Shown here: positions 32,996-42,133 of the stretch, one piece after another | Numbering within the stretch: the first letter of the stretch is position 1 | How the letters are laid out: each line of letters starts with the position of its first letter | Origin: Microbacterium sp. Leaf320 | GTDB taxonomy: Bacteria; Actinomycetota; Actinomycetes; Actinomycetales; Microbacteriaceae | Assembly: GCF_001423485.1 (NCBI RefSeq) | Contig: NZ_LMOD01000003.1 | Span: forward strand, 571,527 to 635,526 | Length of the DNA: 64,000 bases | Direction of reading: 5' to 3' | Notes under the pieces: model-generated | Seen by the model: only the letters and a program-made list of their open reading frames with translations | The model's database searches: none | Told to the model about the DNA's origin: nothing | Translations under genes and position numbers: made by a program

Positions 32996-33890
32996 CGCCC
33001 TCGCATCCCCGGCACCGGACGTCATCGCCGGGCCCGTGCTCGACGACATCGACGCGCGTCCGGGAAGCACGGCATCCCTGCTCCGCACGATCGTCGGCCT
33101 GTACCTGCGTCCGCTCGAGGGATGGATCTCGGCGGCGGATCTCGTGTCGCTCGCGGACGACCTCGGGATCCCCGCCGCCCAAGCGCGCACGGGAATCACC
33201 CGCCTCAAGCAGAAGGGCCTGCTGCTCGCCGAGCGCCGACACGCGATCGGATACCGGCTGAACCCCGATGCCCTCACGATGCTCGAGCGAGGCGACCGGC
33301 GGATCTTCGAGATGCGCGAGATGACGGATGCCGACAGTTGGTGCCTCATCTCGTTCTCGATCCCCGAGAGCGCGCGCAGCATCCGCCATCAGCTGCGACG
33401 GCGGCTGCAGTGGATCGGCACGGGCGTCGTGTCGCCCGCACTGTGGATCTGCCCCGGGCACCTGCAGAGTGAGGTAGAGGTGATCGTCGACGATCTCGAA
33501 GCGAGCGAGTGGGTGACTCTGTTCCAGGCCGGCACTCCGACGACGGCGCGCACACTGCCCGAGGCTGCCGCCGCCTGGTGGGACCTCGAGTCGCTGTGTG
33601 CCGAGCACCTCGCGTTCCAAGCGTCGCTCGCGACGCTGCCGGCCGCACCGTTCGCCGCATATGTGCAGCTGCTCGACCGCTGGCGCGTTCTGCCCTACGT
33701 CGATCCGGGGCTGCCCCCATCGATGCTGCCGGCCGAATGGCCGGGTCGGCGCAGCGTCGCCGAGTTCCAGAGACTGTCGACAGAGTTGTCGGATGCCGCG
33801 TGGCAGCGCGTGCTCGACGTCACAGGGGCGTCTGCGCGCAGCGGCCGCGCGACCGGCGCCGAGGTCACCGAGGTGGCGCCGCCGTCGTAG
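32985..33890 (+). CDS. PaaX-family transcriptional regulator
   Basis: Regulator of 301 residues from the ATG at 32985, overlapping the kynU stop by 11 bases. The N-terminal winged helix (about 25-95: SLLRTIVGLYLRPLEGWISAADLVSLADDLGIPAAQARTGITRLKQKGLL) and the central and C-terminal PaaX domains (WCLISFSIPESARSIRHQLRRRLQWIGTG) are clear. PaaX classically responds to phenylacetyl-CoA; here the position at the end of the kyn operon points to control by a tryptophan catabolite. Its 3' end overlaps the convergent LacI gene by 26 bases. Confidence 0.92.
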   Translation: MTADALASPAPDVIAGPVLDDIDARPGSTASLLRTIVGLYLRPLEGWISAADLVSLADDLGIPAAQARTGITRLKQKGLLLAERRHAIGYRLNPDALTMLERGDRRIFEMREMTDADSWCLISFSIPESARSIRHQLRRRLQWIGTGVVSPALWICPGHLQSEVEVIVDDLEASEWVTLFQAGTPTTARTLPEAAAAWWDLESLCAEHLAFQASLATLPAAPFAAYVQLLDRWRVLPYVDPGLPPSMLPAEWPGRRSVAEFQRLSTELSDAAWQRVLDVTGASARSGRATGAEVTEVAPPS

Positions 33891-34866
33891 CCCTCACGAC
33901 GAGCCGGGTCGGCAGGATCACGTGCATCTCGTCGACTTCCCGGCCGGAGAGCAACGTGAAGACCATCTCTGCCGCGACGGCTCCGAGCCGGCGCATCGGC
34001 TGCTGGATGGTCGTGAGCGGCAGAGCGCGACGCGTGGCCTCAGGCACGTCGTCGAAGCCGACGACGGAGAGATCCGCGGGCACCCGCAGGCCGAGCTGGT
34101 GGGCGACGTCGATCACCGCGATCGCCGAGAGATCGTTCGCGGCGAACACCGCGGTCGGACGCGAGTCGGAGCTCAGCATGACCCTGGCGGAGTCGCGGGT
34201 CGCCTCCAGCTCGTAGCGCCCGATGCCGATCAGGGACGGATCGAGCGGGATCCCCGCGTCGGCGAGAGCGCGCCGGTAGCCGGCATCCCGCAGTCCTGCC
34301 GACCGCAGATCGGGGCGTCCGGCGAGGAATCCGATGCGACGGTGCCCGAGCTCGATCAGGTGCCTGGTGGCGGCGAGCGCACCCCCGAAACTGTCGGACT
34401 CGACAGTCGGCAGGTCTGCCCGACCGGTGTGCGGGTCGACGGCGACGACGGGAATCTCGGTGCCCGCGCTCACGACGGTGGGGGTCACCATGATCGCCGC
34501 GTCGATCAGCGTGCCCGACAGGCGGCTGAGCGACCTGCGCTCCCATCCGTCGCTCGCGCCGTGATGCGAACCGGCATACGCGAGGAGGTCGAAGCCCATG
34601 TCGTGCATGGCCGTGCCGACGCCCTTGAGGATCTCGGCGCTGAACGGCTCGAAGTCGGCGAGGAGCACCCCGATCACCCCGGTGCGCCGCGCGCGCATGC
34701 TGCTCGCGACGAGGCTCGATTCGTATCCGAGCTCCTTGACGGCGTCCAGCACGCGCTGCACCGTGGCATCGGCGATCCCGTATCTTCCGTTGACCGCCTT
34801 CGAGACGGTCGACACCGAGACTCCGGCCGCGTTCGCGACATCGTGGATCGTCGTTCGGGCCCCCAT
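33865..34866 (-). CDS. LacI-family transcriptional regulator
   Basis: Regulator of 333 residues from the ATG at 34866. The LacI helix-turn-helix is at the very N-terminus (TTIHDVANAAGVSVSTVSKAVNGRYGI), followed by the periplasmic-binding-protein-like sensor domain. The frame stays open to 34953, but the start directly before the helix-turn-helix is typical of the family. It is divergent from a sugar ABC importer and GH3 glycosidase operon. A palindrome at 34907-34918 in the shared gap is the expected operator, so it most likely represses that operon until a glycoside or its product is present. Confidence 0.93.
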   Translation of the reverse strand: MGARTTIHDVANAAGVSVSTVSKAVNGRYGIADATVQRVLDAVKELGYESSLVASSMRARRTGVIGVLLADFEPFSAEILKGVGTAMHDMGFDLLAYAGSHHGASDGWERRSLSRLSGTLIDAAIMVTPTVVSAGTEIPVVAVDPHTGRADLPTVESDSFGGALAATRHLIELGHRRIGFLAGRPDLRSAGLRDAGYRRALADAGIPLDPSLIGIGRYELEATRDSARVMLSSDSRPTAVFAANDLSAIAVIDVAHQLGLRVPADLSVVGFDDVPEATRRALPLTTIQQPMRRLGAVAAEMVFTLLSGREVDEMHVILPTRLVVRATTAAPPR

Positions 34867-34906
34867 GAGACGCCAGCGTAGCGGGGCTCGAACCCGGATG
34901 GAAACT

Positions 34907-34918
34907 GTTTTCGAAAAC
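34907..34918. promoter_or_regulatory. LacI operator palindrome GTTTTCGAAAAC
   Basis: A 12-base perfect palindrome, within a longer imperfect one (ACTGTTTTCGAAAACGTT). It abuts TTGACG (34921-34926), a plausible -35 box for the importer operon, so bound LacI would block that promoter. Confidence 0.75.
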
Positions 34919-35030
34919 GTTTGACGAACCTCTCCGACGACAGAAGACTGCATCCCACTGCGGTCTCACCCGAGCTGCCGCAGGCGCCCCGCAGTGACGC
35001 GGCGCGCAACTCGATGAGGAGAACGATCAC

Positions 35031-36323
35031 ATGAACAGCAGAAGGCTCCCCCTCGCCTCCGCGGTCGCAGCAATGGCCGTCGGAGCGCTCGCGCTCTCGG
35101 GCTGCACCGCAGACTCGTCCGGCAACGGCGGCGGCGACACCACGATGACTCTCTGGCACAACTCGACGACCGGCCCCGGAGTGGAGTTCTGGGAGAAGAC
35201 GGTCGCCGACTTCGAGGGCGACAACCCCGGAGTCACGATCGAGATCCAGTCGATCCAGAACGAGGACCTCGACGGCAAGCTGCAGACGGCGCTCAACTCC
35301 GGCGACGCCCCCGACATCTTCCTGCAGCGGGGTGGCGGCAAGATGGCGGCGATGGTCAAGGCCGGCCAGCTCAAGGACCTCACCGACGTGATCGCCGGCG
35401 GGGCGAAGGACGAGATCCCGGATGCGTCCTACAAGGCGAACAGTCTCGACGGAAAGGTATACGCCATGCCGGTCGCGGTGCTTCCCGGCGGCCTGTTCTA
35501 CAGCCAGGACCTCTTCGATCAGGCAGGCATCACCGAGAACCCGACCACGCTTACCGAGCTCGAGGACGCCACCGAGGCGCTGAAGTCCGCGGGCATCGAC
35601 CCGATCGCCCTCGGCGCCAAAGACGCCTGGCCTGCCGCGCACTGGTACTACTGGCTCGCTCTGCGCGAATGCAGCTCCGACACGCTCGCCAAGGCCGCCG
35701 ATGAGATGGACTTCAGCGACGACTGCTGGGTGCGCGCGGGTGAGGATCTGCAGTCGTTCGCCGAGACCGAGCCGTTCAACTCCGGCTTCCTCACGACACC
35801 CGCTCAGCAGGGTGCCGGCAGCTCTGCGGGCCTGATCGCCAACCACCAGGCCGCCATGGAGCTGATGGGCGCCTGGAACCCCGGCGTCATCGGATCACTG
35901 ACCCCCGATCAGAAGCCGCTGGCCGACCTCAGCTGGTTCCCGTTCCCCGAGATCGAGGGCGGTGACGGCGAGCCGGGTTCGATGATGGGCGGCATCGACG
36001 GGTACTCGTGCTCGGTCGACGCACCGGACGCCTGCGTCGACTTCCTGAACTACCTCGGCACCTCCGCGGTGCAGACCGAGTACTACAAGGCCTTCAATGC
36101 CCCGCCGGTCAACACCGTCGCCCAGGAGGCCGTCACCGAGCCGTACCTGCAGGACATCCTCGCGGCGTACAACGCCGCACCGTACGCGACGCAGTGGCTC
36201 GACACCGTCTACGGGCAGAACGTCGGCAACGCGCTGAACGTCGCGGTGGTCGACCTGCTCGCGGGCAACAGCGACGCCGAGGACCTCGTCAAGGCTGTGC
36301 AGGATGCCGCAGCGAAAGCGTGA
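35031..36323 (+). CDS. Sugar ABC transporter substrate-binding lipoprotein
   Basis: Extracellular solute-binding protein of 430 residues (family 1). The signal peptide ends with lipobox LSGC (Cys25), followed by a Ser/Gly-rich linker and TMTLWHNSTTGPG, typical of sugar-binding proteins. GAGGAGAACG lies before the ATG. It delivers an oligosaccharide, probably a beta-glucoside or xyloside judging from the GH3 enzyme in the operon, to the two permeases downstream. No ATPase gene is in the operon; a shared MsiK-type ATPase elsewhere is normal for such actinobacterial systems. Confidence 0.93.
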   Translation: MNSRRLPLASAVAAMAVGALALSGCTADSSGNGGGDTTMTLWHNSTTGPGVEFWEKTVADFEGDNPGVTIEIQSIQNEDLDGKLQTALNSGDAPDIFLQRGGGKMAAMVKAGQLKDLTDVIAGGAKDEIPDASYKANSLDGKVYAMPVAVLPGGLFYSQDLFDQAGITENPTTLTELEDATEALKSAGIDPIALGAKDAWPAAHWYYWLALRECSSDTLAKAADEMDFSDDCWVRAGEDLQSFAETEPFNSGFLTTPAQQGAGSSAGLIANHQAAMELMGAWNPGVIGSLTPDQKPLADLSWFPFPEIEGGDGEPGSMMGGIDGYSCSVDAPDACVDFLNYLGTSAVQTEYYKAFNAPPVNTVAQEAVTEPYLQDILAAYNAAPYATQWLDTVYGQNVGNALNVAVVDLLAGNSDAEDLVKAVQDAAAKA

Positions 36324-37332
36324 CACGCGTGCCCGGCTGGAAGTGATCCTTCTGGCCGGGCCCGCCCTGCTCGTCTTCCTCGCCTTCGTCATCTTCCCGG
36401 TGCTGATGGCGGCGTACTACGGATTCTTCAGCTGGCAGGGCTACGGTCCGCCCACCGACTTCGTCGGATTGAAGAACTACCTCACGATCCTCCAGGATCC
36501 GCTGTTCCACGATGCGCTCGCGCACAACGGCTTCATCCTGGTGTTCTCCCTCGTGCTCCAGGGGCCGATCGCCATCGTGCTCGCGCTGCTGCTCAACCGC
36601 AAGATGCGCGGCCAGTCGCTGATCCGCGTGTTGATCTTCGTCCCCTACGTGATCTCCGAGGTCGTCGTGGGCACCGGCTGGAGCCTGATGCTGCAGACCA
36701 ACGGCGCGATCAACGCGATGCTGACGAACATGGGTCTCGGCTTCCTCGCCACCGACTGGCTGTCGGACCCCGGCATCGCCATCTGGACGCTGATGGCCAT
36801 CATCACGTGGAAGTACATCGGCTTCGCGGTCATCCTGTTCCTCGCGGGCCTCCAGGGAATCCCGGAGGAGCTGCACGAGGCGGCGGCGATCGACGGCGCG
36901 TCCTACTGGCAGATCCAGTGGCGCATCACGCTGCCGCTGCTCGCACCGACGCTGCGCATCTGGGCGTTCCTGTCGATCATCGGCTCGCTGCAGCTGTTCG
37001 ACCTCGTCTACATCATCTGGGGGCAGTACATCGCGTCCACCGCCGGCACCTCGACCATGGCGACGTACATGGTGTCGGAGGGGCGCAACGCCGGCAACTA
37101 CGGCTACGGCAACGCGGTCGCAGTCGTCCTCTTCCTCATCTCGCTCGTGGTCGCTCTCATCTATCAGCGCGCCGTGCTGCGCAAGGACACCGACGGCGCA
37201 CTCACCGGCGCCTCTGGCCGCCGCACGCGCGGCTCTCGATCGCGCGCGCCGCAGGCTGCCGTGCCACAGGATGCCGCCGCAGACACCGCCGCAGGTGCAG
37301 ACGCCACCACACAGAAGGAGTACGTCCGATGA
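36304..37332 (+). CDS. Sugar ABC transporter permease (MalF/UgpA type)
   Basis: Inner-membrane permease of 342 residues with six transmembrane helices and the ATPase-contact EAA loop (EAAAIDGASYWQIQWRITLPLL). Its start overlaps the 3' end of the binding-protein gene by 20 bases. The C-terminus carries an unusual Ala/Arg-rich tail of about 50 residues (GASGRRTRGSRSRAPQ..., then AAADTAAGADATTQ) not needed for function. It pairs with the following MalG-type permease. Confidence 0.92.
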   Translation: MPQRKRDTRARLEVILLAGPALLVFLAFVIFPVLMAAYYGFFSWQGYGPPTDFVGLKNYLTILQDPLFHDALAHNGFILVFSLVLQGPIAIVLALLLNRKMRGQSLIRVLIFVPYVISEVVVGTGWSLMLQTNGAINAMLTNMGLGFLATDWLSDPGIAIWTLMAIITWKYIGFAVILFLAGLQGIPEELHEAAAIDGASYWQIQWRITLPLLAPTLRIWAFLSIIGSLQLFDLVYIIWGQYIASTAGTSTMATYMVSEGRNAGNYGYGNAVAVVLFLISLVVALIYQRAVLRKDTDGALTGASGRRTRGSRSRAPQAAVPQDAAADTAAGADATTQKEYVR

Positions 37333-38219
37333 CCGCCACCTCGGTGCTCGTCACCCAGCGCCCCTCACGTCTCGGACGTGCGGGCCGCAACGCCAAGCCG
37401 CGGCTGCCGTGGGCGCACCCGACCGTGTACTTCGTCGCGCTGATCGCCGTCGGGCTCATGCTCGCGCCCATCGCGTACATCATCACCGGCGGGTTCCGCA
37501 CGAACGCGCAGATCACGACGGACCCGTCGGGGTTCCCGTCTCCCTGGGTGGTGTCGAACTACCTCGACGTCCTCACCGGCGGCGTGTTCTGGCGGCTCGT
37601 GGGCAATTCCACGATCGTCGCCCTCGCGACCACCGTGGGCACCGTCGCCCTGGCTCTGATGGCGGCGTACGTGCTCGCGCGCTACCGGTTCGCCGGTCGC
37701 GGCGTGCTGTACGCATTCTTCGCCGCGGGGCTGATGTTCCCGCTGACCGTGGCCATCACCCCGCTGTACATCGTGGTGCGCAGCCTCGGGCTCATGAACT
37801 CGCTCGGCGGAGTGATCCTGCCGCAGATCGCCTTCGCCCTGCCGACGACCATCATCATCCTCGTGCCGTTCCTGCGGGCGATCCCCGACGAGATCGAAGA
37901 GGCCGCGTTCATCGACGGATGCAGTCGCATCGGGTTCTTCTGGAGGATGGTGCTGCCCCTCTCGCTGCCGGGAGTGATCACGACCGGCATCCTGGCCTTC
38001 ATCGGCAGCTGGAACGGCTACCTGCTGCCGCTGTTCATCCTCAACGACGCCTCGGCGTTCACGCTGCCGCTCGGCGTGCAGTCGTTCGCTTCGCAGTACT
38101 CGGTCGATACGGCGAAAGTGCTCGCCTTCACCTCGCTGTCGATGATCCCGGCGCTGATCTTCTTCAGCCTGTTCGAACGGCGCATCGTGGGAGGGCTGAC
38201 CGGTGCTGTCAAGGGCTGA
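37329..38219 (+). CDS. Sugar ABC transporter permease (MalG/UgpE type)
   Basis: Permease of 296 residues with six transmembrane helices and an EAA loop (EEAAFIDGCSRIGFFWRMVLPLSLPG). The ATG at 37329 overlaps the stop of the previous permease gene (ATGA). Longer open frames upstream read through the previous gene and are shadows. It completes the membrane channel of the importer. Confidence 0.93.
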   Translation: MTATSVLVTQRPSRLGRAGRNAKPRLPWAHPTVYFVALIAVGLMLAPIAYIITGGFRTNAQITTDPSGFPSPWVVSNYLDVLTGGVFWRLVGNSTIVALATTVGTVALALMAAYVLARYRFAGRGVLYAFFAAGLMFPLTVAITPLYIVVRSLGLMNSLGGVILPQIAFALPTTIIILVPFLRAIPDEIEEAAFIDGCSRIGFFWRMVLPLSLPGVITTGILAFIGSWNGYLLPLFILNDASAFTLPLGVQSFASQYSVDTAKVLAFTSLSMIPALIFFSLFERRIVGGLTGAVKG

Positions 38220-38286
38220 TGCGGTCGCCGTCGCGACGCCCCGCGTCGCTGTGAGTGAGAACGAGATAGAGAACGAGAAAGACAAC

Positions 38287-40590
38287 ATGATGTCGCAGTC
38301 CGCAGGCCCCGCGCCCCGCTCCCCCCGCGTCGAGGCGCTCCTGGCCAGAATGACGCTCGAGGAGAAACAGTCCCAGCTCGTCGGCTGCTGGATCGACCAG
38401 GGCGTCGAGGTCGTCGCCCCGATGTCGGGTGAGAAGAAGAGCTCCTCGCGCCATGAGGATGCGTCGGCGAACGGCATCGGCCATCTCACCCGTGTATACG
38501 GGACCAGGCCGGTCGACCCTGTGGAGCGGGCTGCGTGGCTCTGGGCCGAGCAGCGCCGACTTCAGCAGGAGACCCGGCTCGGCATCCCGGCCATCGTGCA
38601 CGAGGAATGCCTGACCGGGCTCGCCGCGTGGAAGGCTGCGACCTTCCCCACCCCGCTCGCCTGGGGCGCGTCCTTCGACCCCGAACTGGTCGAGGAGGTC
38701 GGGCGTGCCGTCGGGTCGTCGATGCGCGCGCTGGGGATCCATCAGGGGCTCGCGCCGGTTCTCGACGTCATCCGCGATCCACGGTGGGGCCGGGTCGACG
38801 AGTGCATCGCCGAGGATCCGCTCGTGGTCGGAACGGTCGGCACCGCCTACGTGCGCGGCCTGCAGTCCGAGGGAGTGCACGCGACACTGAAGCACTTCGT
38901 CGGATACTCCGCCTCGAGGGCTGGCCGCAACCATGCGCCGGTGAGCGCCGGGCAGCGCGAGATCGAGGATGTGCTGCTGCCGCCGTTCGAGATGGCCGTG
39001 CGCGAGGGCGGCGCGCGCAGCGTGATGAACTCCTACGCCGACATCGACGGCGTGCCCGTGGCCGCCGACCCTCGCTACATCACAGGCATCCTGCGCGATC
39101 GGTGGGGGTTCGACGGCGTCGTCGTCTCGGACTACTTCTCGGTCGACTTCCTGCACAGCATGCACCGGGTCGCCGCCGACTCGGCCGATGCCGCACGCCT
39201 CGCGATCACCGCGGGGATCGACGTCGAGCTGCCTTCACCCGACGCCTTCCCGACCCTCGCGGAGCAGGTGCGCGACGGACGGCTCCCGGTCGAGATCCTC
39301 GACAGGGCCGTGGGGCGGGTGCTCGCGCAGAAGGAGGAACTCGGGCTGCTGGATGCCGACTTCGACGCCCCTCCGACGGCGATCGACCTGGATCCGGCCG
39401 AGCACCGTGCGCTCGCGCGTCGTCTCGCCGAGGAGTCGATCGTGCTGCTGAGCAACGACGGCTCCCTGCCGCTCGAGCCCTCGGCCGCCGCGAGGATCGC
39501 CGTGATCGGTCCGAACGCCGACAGCGCGGAATCGCTGATGGGCTGTTACTCGTTCGTCAACCATGTGCTCGCCCACCACCCAGGCACCCCCGCGGGGATC
39601 GAGCTGCCCACCGTGGTCGAGGCTCTGCGCGCCGAGTTCCCCCGCGCCGAGATCACCGCGACGATCGGATGCGATGTCGAGGGCGGCGATCGCTCCGGCA
39701 TCCCCGCTGCGGTCGATGCCGCCAGGGCAGCGGATGTCGCGATCGTCGTGGTGGGTGATCGTGCCGGCCTGTTCGGACGAGGCACGGTCGGCGAGGGCAA
39801 CGACGTCGAGGACCTCGAGCTCCCCGGCATCCAGCGCGAGCTCGTCGAGGCGGTCGTCGCGACCGGCACTCCCGTGATCCTGATCACCATGACCGGGCGT
39901 CCGTACGTCCTCGACTGGGCGCTGCCGCCACGCGCGGGTGCTGCCGGCACCGTGACCGGCCTCGGCGCGGTCGACGCCTCGACCGTGACGAACGCGGCCG
40001 CCGCCGGCATCCCTGCGGCTGTGCTGCAGACTTTCTTCCCCGGCGAGGAGGGCGGCCCAGCGATCGCGCGGCTGCTGAGCGGTCGGGTCGCGCCGTCTGG
40101 TCGCCTGCCGGTCTCGCTGCCGCGATCGGCGGGTGCACAGCCGTACTCGTACCTGCATCCCGTGCTGGGCGGGCTCACGGATGTCACGAGCGCCGACTCG
40201 ACGCCCGTGCGGCCCTTCGGCTTCGGTCTCAGCTACACGACGTTCGCGCACGACCAGCTCACCGCACCCGCGTCCGTCACCTCAGGAGAGGTAATCCGGG
40301 CGACGGTGCGCGTGCGCAACACCGGCCGCGTCGAGGCGACCGACGTCGTGCAGCTCTACGCCAACGACGAGATCGCGAGCGTGGCGCGCCCTGTCGCCCA
40401 GCTGCTGGACTTCCGTCGGGTCACGCTCGCCCCCGGCACCGAGGCGCTGGTCGAGTTCGACGTGCCGATCGACCGGCTCGCCTTCACGGGACTCGACGGC
40501 GTGAAGCGCGTCGAACCGGGGACGATCCGCCTCTGGGTCGGCGACGCCTGCGACGACGAGGAGACCGTGACTCGGCTCGAGATCGTGTGA
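38287..40590 (+). CDS. GH3-family beta-glycosidase
   Basis: Glycoside hydrolase of 767 residues without a signal peptide, so it acts in the cytoplasm on sugars brought in by the linked importer. GH3 features are the KHFVGYS substrate loop (about 202), nucleophile Asp282 in GFDGVVVSDYFSVDFL, the second alpha/beta domain, and a C-terminal fibronectin III-like domain (VRNTGRVEATDVVQLY). The start is uncertain: ATG at 38287 chosen; the frame opens at 38203 (GTG), overlapping the permease. Beta-glucosidase or beta-xylosidase activity is likely. Confidence 0.9.
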   Translation: MMSQSAGPAPRSPRVEALLARMTLEEKQSQLVGCWIDQGVEVVAPMSGEKKSSSRHEDASANGIGHLTRVYGTRPVDPVERAAWLWAEQRRLQQETRLGIPAIVHEECLTGLAAWKAATFPTPLAWGASFDPELVEEVGRAVGSSMRALGIHQGLAPVLDVIRDPRWGRVDECIAEDPLVVGTVGTAYVRGLQSEGVHATLKHFVGYSASRAGRNHAPVSAGQREIEDVLLPPFEMAVREGGARSVMNSYADIDGVPVAADPRYITGILRDRWGFDGVVVSDYFSVDFLHSMHRVAADSADAARLAITAGIDVELPSPDAFPTLAEQVRDGRLPVEILDRAVGRVLAQKEELGLLDADFDAPPTAIDLDPAEHRALARRLAEESIVLLSNDGSLPLEPSAAARIAVIGPNADSAESLMGCYSFVNHVLAHHPGTPAGIELPTVVEALRAEFPRAEITATIGCDVEGGDRSGIPAAVDAARAADVAIVVVGDRAGLFGRGTVGEGNDVEDLELPGIQRELVEAVVATGTPVILITMTGRPYVLDWALPPRAGAAGTVTGLGAVDASTVTNAAAAGIPAAVLQTFFPGEEGGPAIARLLSGRVAPSGRLPVSLPRSAGAQPYSYLHPVLGGLTDVTSADSTPVRPFGFGLSYTTFAHDQLTAPASVTSGEVIRATVRVRNTGRVEATDVVQLYANDEIASVARPVAQLLDFRRVTLAPGTEALVEFDVPIDRLAFTGLDGVKRVEPGTIRLWVGDACDDEETVTRLEIV

Positions 40591-40593
40591 GAT

Positions 40594-41244
40594 TCAGCGC
40601 ACGCGCTCCTGTGCTGCCGCGGGCGCCGAATCGATCACCGTCTCCTGCTCGCCGTCGACGAGCAGCGCCTGATCGTCGTGGAGCGGGAGGAGCCGGTGGC
40701 TCGAGCCGTATCTCGCGATGGTCTCGTCGATGAGCGAGGCCGGATAAGGAGCGAGCAGACCGTCGGCGTGCGGGATCACCGTGCGGCCGATCAGCCCCAG
40801 GCCCGCGAAATCTGTCAGACCCCGGCCGTCTGCCGGGTCGTCCATGAGCGAGGCGGGGGTGATGTCAGGCCCCACGATGATCGACCCCGCACTGCACCCG
40901 ATGTAGGGCATTCCGTCGCGTACCCGCTCGGCGAGAACGACATCGCTTCCCGTGACCTTGAGCGCTTCGAGCAGCGCGAAGGTACTGCCTCCGGCCACGT
41001 AGACGGCGTCGACGCCCGACAGCGTCTCCGCGAACTCGGATGCAGTGAGATCGCGCACCGTGATGTCGACGATCTCGTGCCCGATCACCTCGATCGCTCG
41101 ACGCTCGGCGGCCACGAAGGGCGCTCCCGCATACGCGACCTGCGCATCACCGATATAGCCGACGCGTAGCGGGCCACCGGGGGTGGTGCTGTCGAGGAAC
41201 GCGCGCATCGCGCCGGGATTCAGAGACAGGAGGAGGAGCTTCAC
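40594..41244 (-). CDS. Peptidase E-like serine peptidase (S51 family)
   Basis: Protein of 216 residues with the class I glutamine-amidotransferase-like fold of peptidase E. The nucleophile Ser118 is in YIGCSAGSIIVGP; VYVAGGSTFALLEAL (81-95) is the conserved strand and loop, and VIPHADG supplies the candidate catalytic His. Peptidase E releases N-terminal aspartate from Asp-X dipeptides; other members are cyanophycinases. It is convergent with the GH3 gene, with three bases between stops. Confidence 0.85.
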   Translation of the reverse strand: MKLLLLSLNPGAMRAFLDSTTPGGPLRVGYIGDAQVAYAGAPFVAAERRAIEVIGHEIVDITVRDLTASEFAETLSGVDAVYVAGGSTFALLEALKVTGSDVVLAERVRDGMPYIGCSAGSIIVGPDITPASLMDDPADGRGLTDFAGLGLIGRTVIPHADGLLAPYPASLIDETIARYGSSHRLLPLHDDQALLVDGEQETVIDSAPAAAQERVR

Positions 41245-41335
41245 CCGCCTATCGTACGGACGGCTTCCGACGTGAGACGATCAGCCCGAGCTACGTCTGC
41301 ATCGATCCATCCGCGCAGACGCCGCTCGGCGCGAG

Positions 41336-41821
41336 TCAGCCCTTCACCGCGGCGATGAACGCGGCGACGTGCTCCTGCAGCCTGACGGTCCGCATCTCGC
41401 GAGCGAGCTCGCGGTCGTACCCGTCGTAGGCGAGGGGCGGCAGCACCCGGACGTTCTTCGAGCATCCGAATTCCGTGCACACGAGGGTGCCGATGGTGTC
41501 GCCCTTGCGTCCGGCCGGACCCGCCTTGCGGGCGACGTACAGCTGCACGTCGTTGCGCAGCGTGACGTCTTCGCACCACGAGCACTGGGCCCTGGCGATG
41601 ACGCGCTGCTCTGCACGCTGAAGCATCACGCCGGTGAGCACGTCGTCGACCCACGCGACGACGTACGAGCGGCGGGGGAGCTTCGGGTCGACCCAGCCGA
41701 GGTAGTCGAGCTTTTCGAAGTCGACGTCGGCGAGACCGGGCGGCAGCGTGAGGTCGGAGACCTCTTTGCGGGAGGCGTTGAGGAAGGAGGCGCGCAGGGT
41801 GCGCTCATCGATGGGACGCAT
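41336..41821 (-). CDS. FBP-domain (FusB-like) zinc-finger protein
   Basis: Protein of 161 residues whose C-terminal half is a treble-clef zinc finger with Cys80, Cys83 (CSWC), Cys115 and Cys120 (CTEFGC). This matches the FBP/FusB-type domain, known in firmicutes for binding elongation factor G and rescuing it from fusidic acid; in actinobacteria the role is untested. The N-terminal helical part (RTLRASFLNASRKEVSDLTLPPGL) is also typical. It stands alone. Confidence 0.8.
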   Translation of the reverse strand: MRPIDERTLRASFLNASRKEVSDLTLPPGLADVDFEKLDYLGWVDPKLPRRSYVVAWVDDVLTGVMLQRAEQRVIARAQCSWCEDVTLRNDVQLYVARKAGPAGRKGDTIGTLVCTEFGCSKNVRVLPPLAYDGYDRELAREMRTVRLQEHVAAFIAAVKG

Positions 41822-42133
41822 GAGGAGAGTGCTTTCGTGAAGGCCGCGAGTGCGGCGGGAGGAGAAGAGGAGACGGCATCCGAACGGATGCCGGGGTACG
41901 ACGTATCTCCGGGGACGGGATGTTCCGCCTCCGGCCGATCGTCAGCCTCTGTCCGTGGCGCTGAACGCGCCCACGGCTCCATTCCGCGCTCGATCCGGCA
42001 TCCGGAGAGCGCTCATCGACAACAGCACCCGGCGAGTCTACGCCCGTTTGTTTCACACCGTGTCGGCGCGGGTTCCGTCTCGCGCGGCCCCGACCTACTC
42101 TTGCCGGAACGTCCGCTCACGAAGGAGACCACC
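41822..42133. other. Gap of 312 bases without a gene
   Basis: I see no convincing gene here. It holds a perfect hairpin GGCATCCG-AA-CGGATGCC (41875-41892) of unknown role and, at its right end, the ribosome binding site AAGGAG for the next gene. Confidence 0.6.

Noticed and set aside
34867..34953. 29-residue N-terminal extension of the LacI regulator
   Set aside because: It would be coded by the operator and promoter region; LacI proteins normally begin right before the helix-turn-helix.
41875..41892. Perfect GGCATCCG/CGGATGCC hairpin as a terminator
   Set aside because: The loop is only two bases and no gene ends nearby. GGATGCC is a very frequent word in this genome, so the match may be chance.
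41369..42133. Extended frame upstream of the hypothetical gene at 42134
   Set aside because: It is antisense to the FBP gene and then crosses the gap; the GTG with AAGGAG is a better start.
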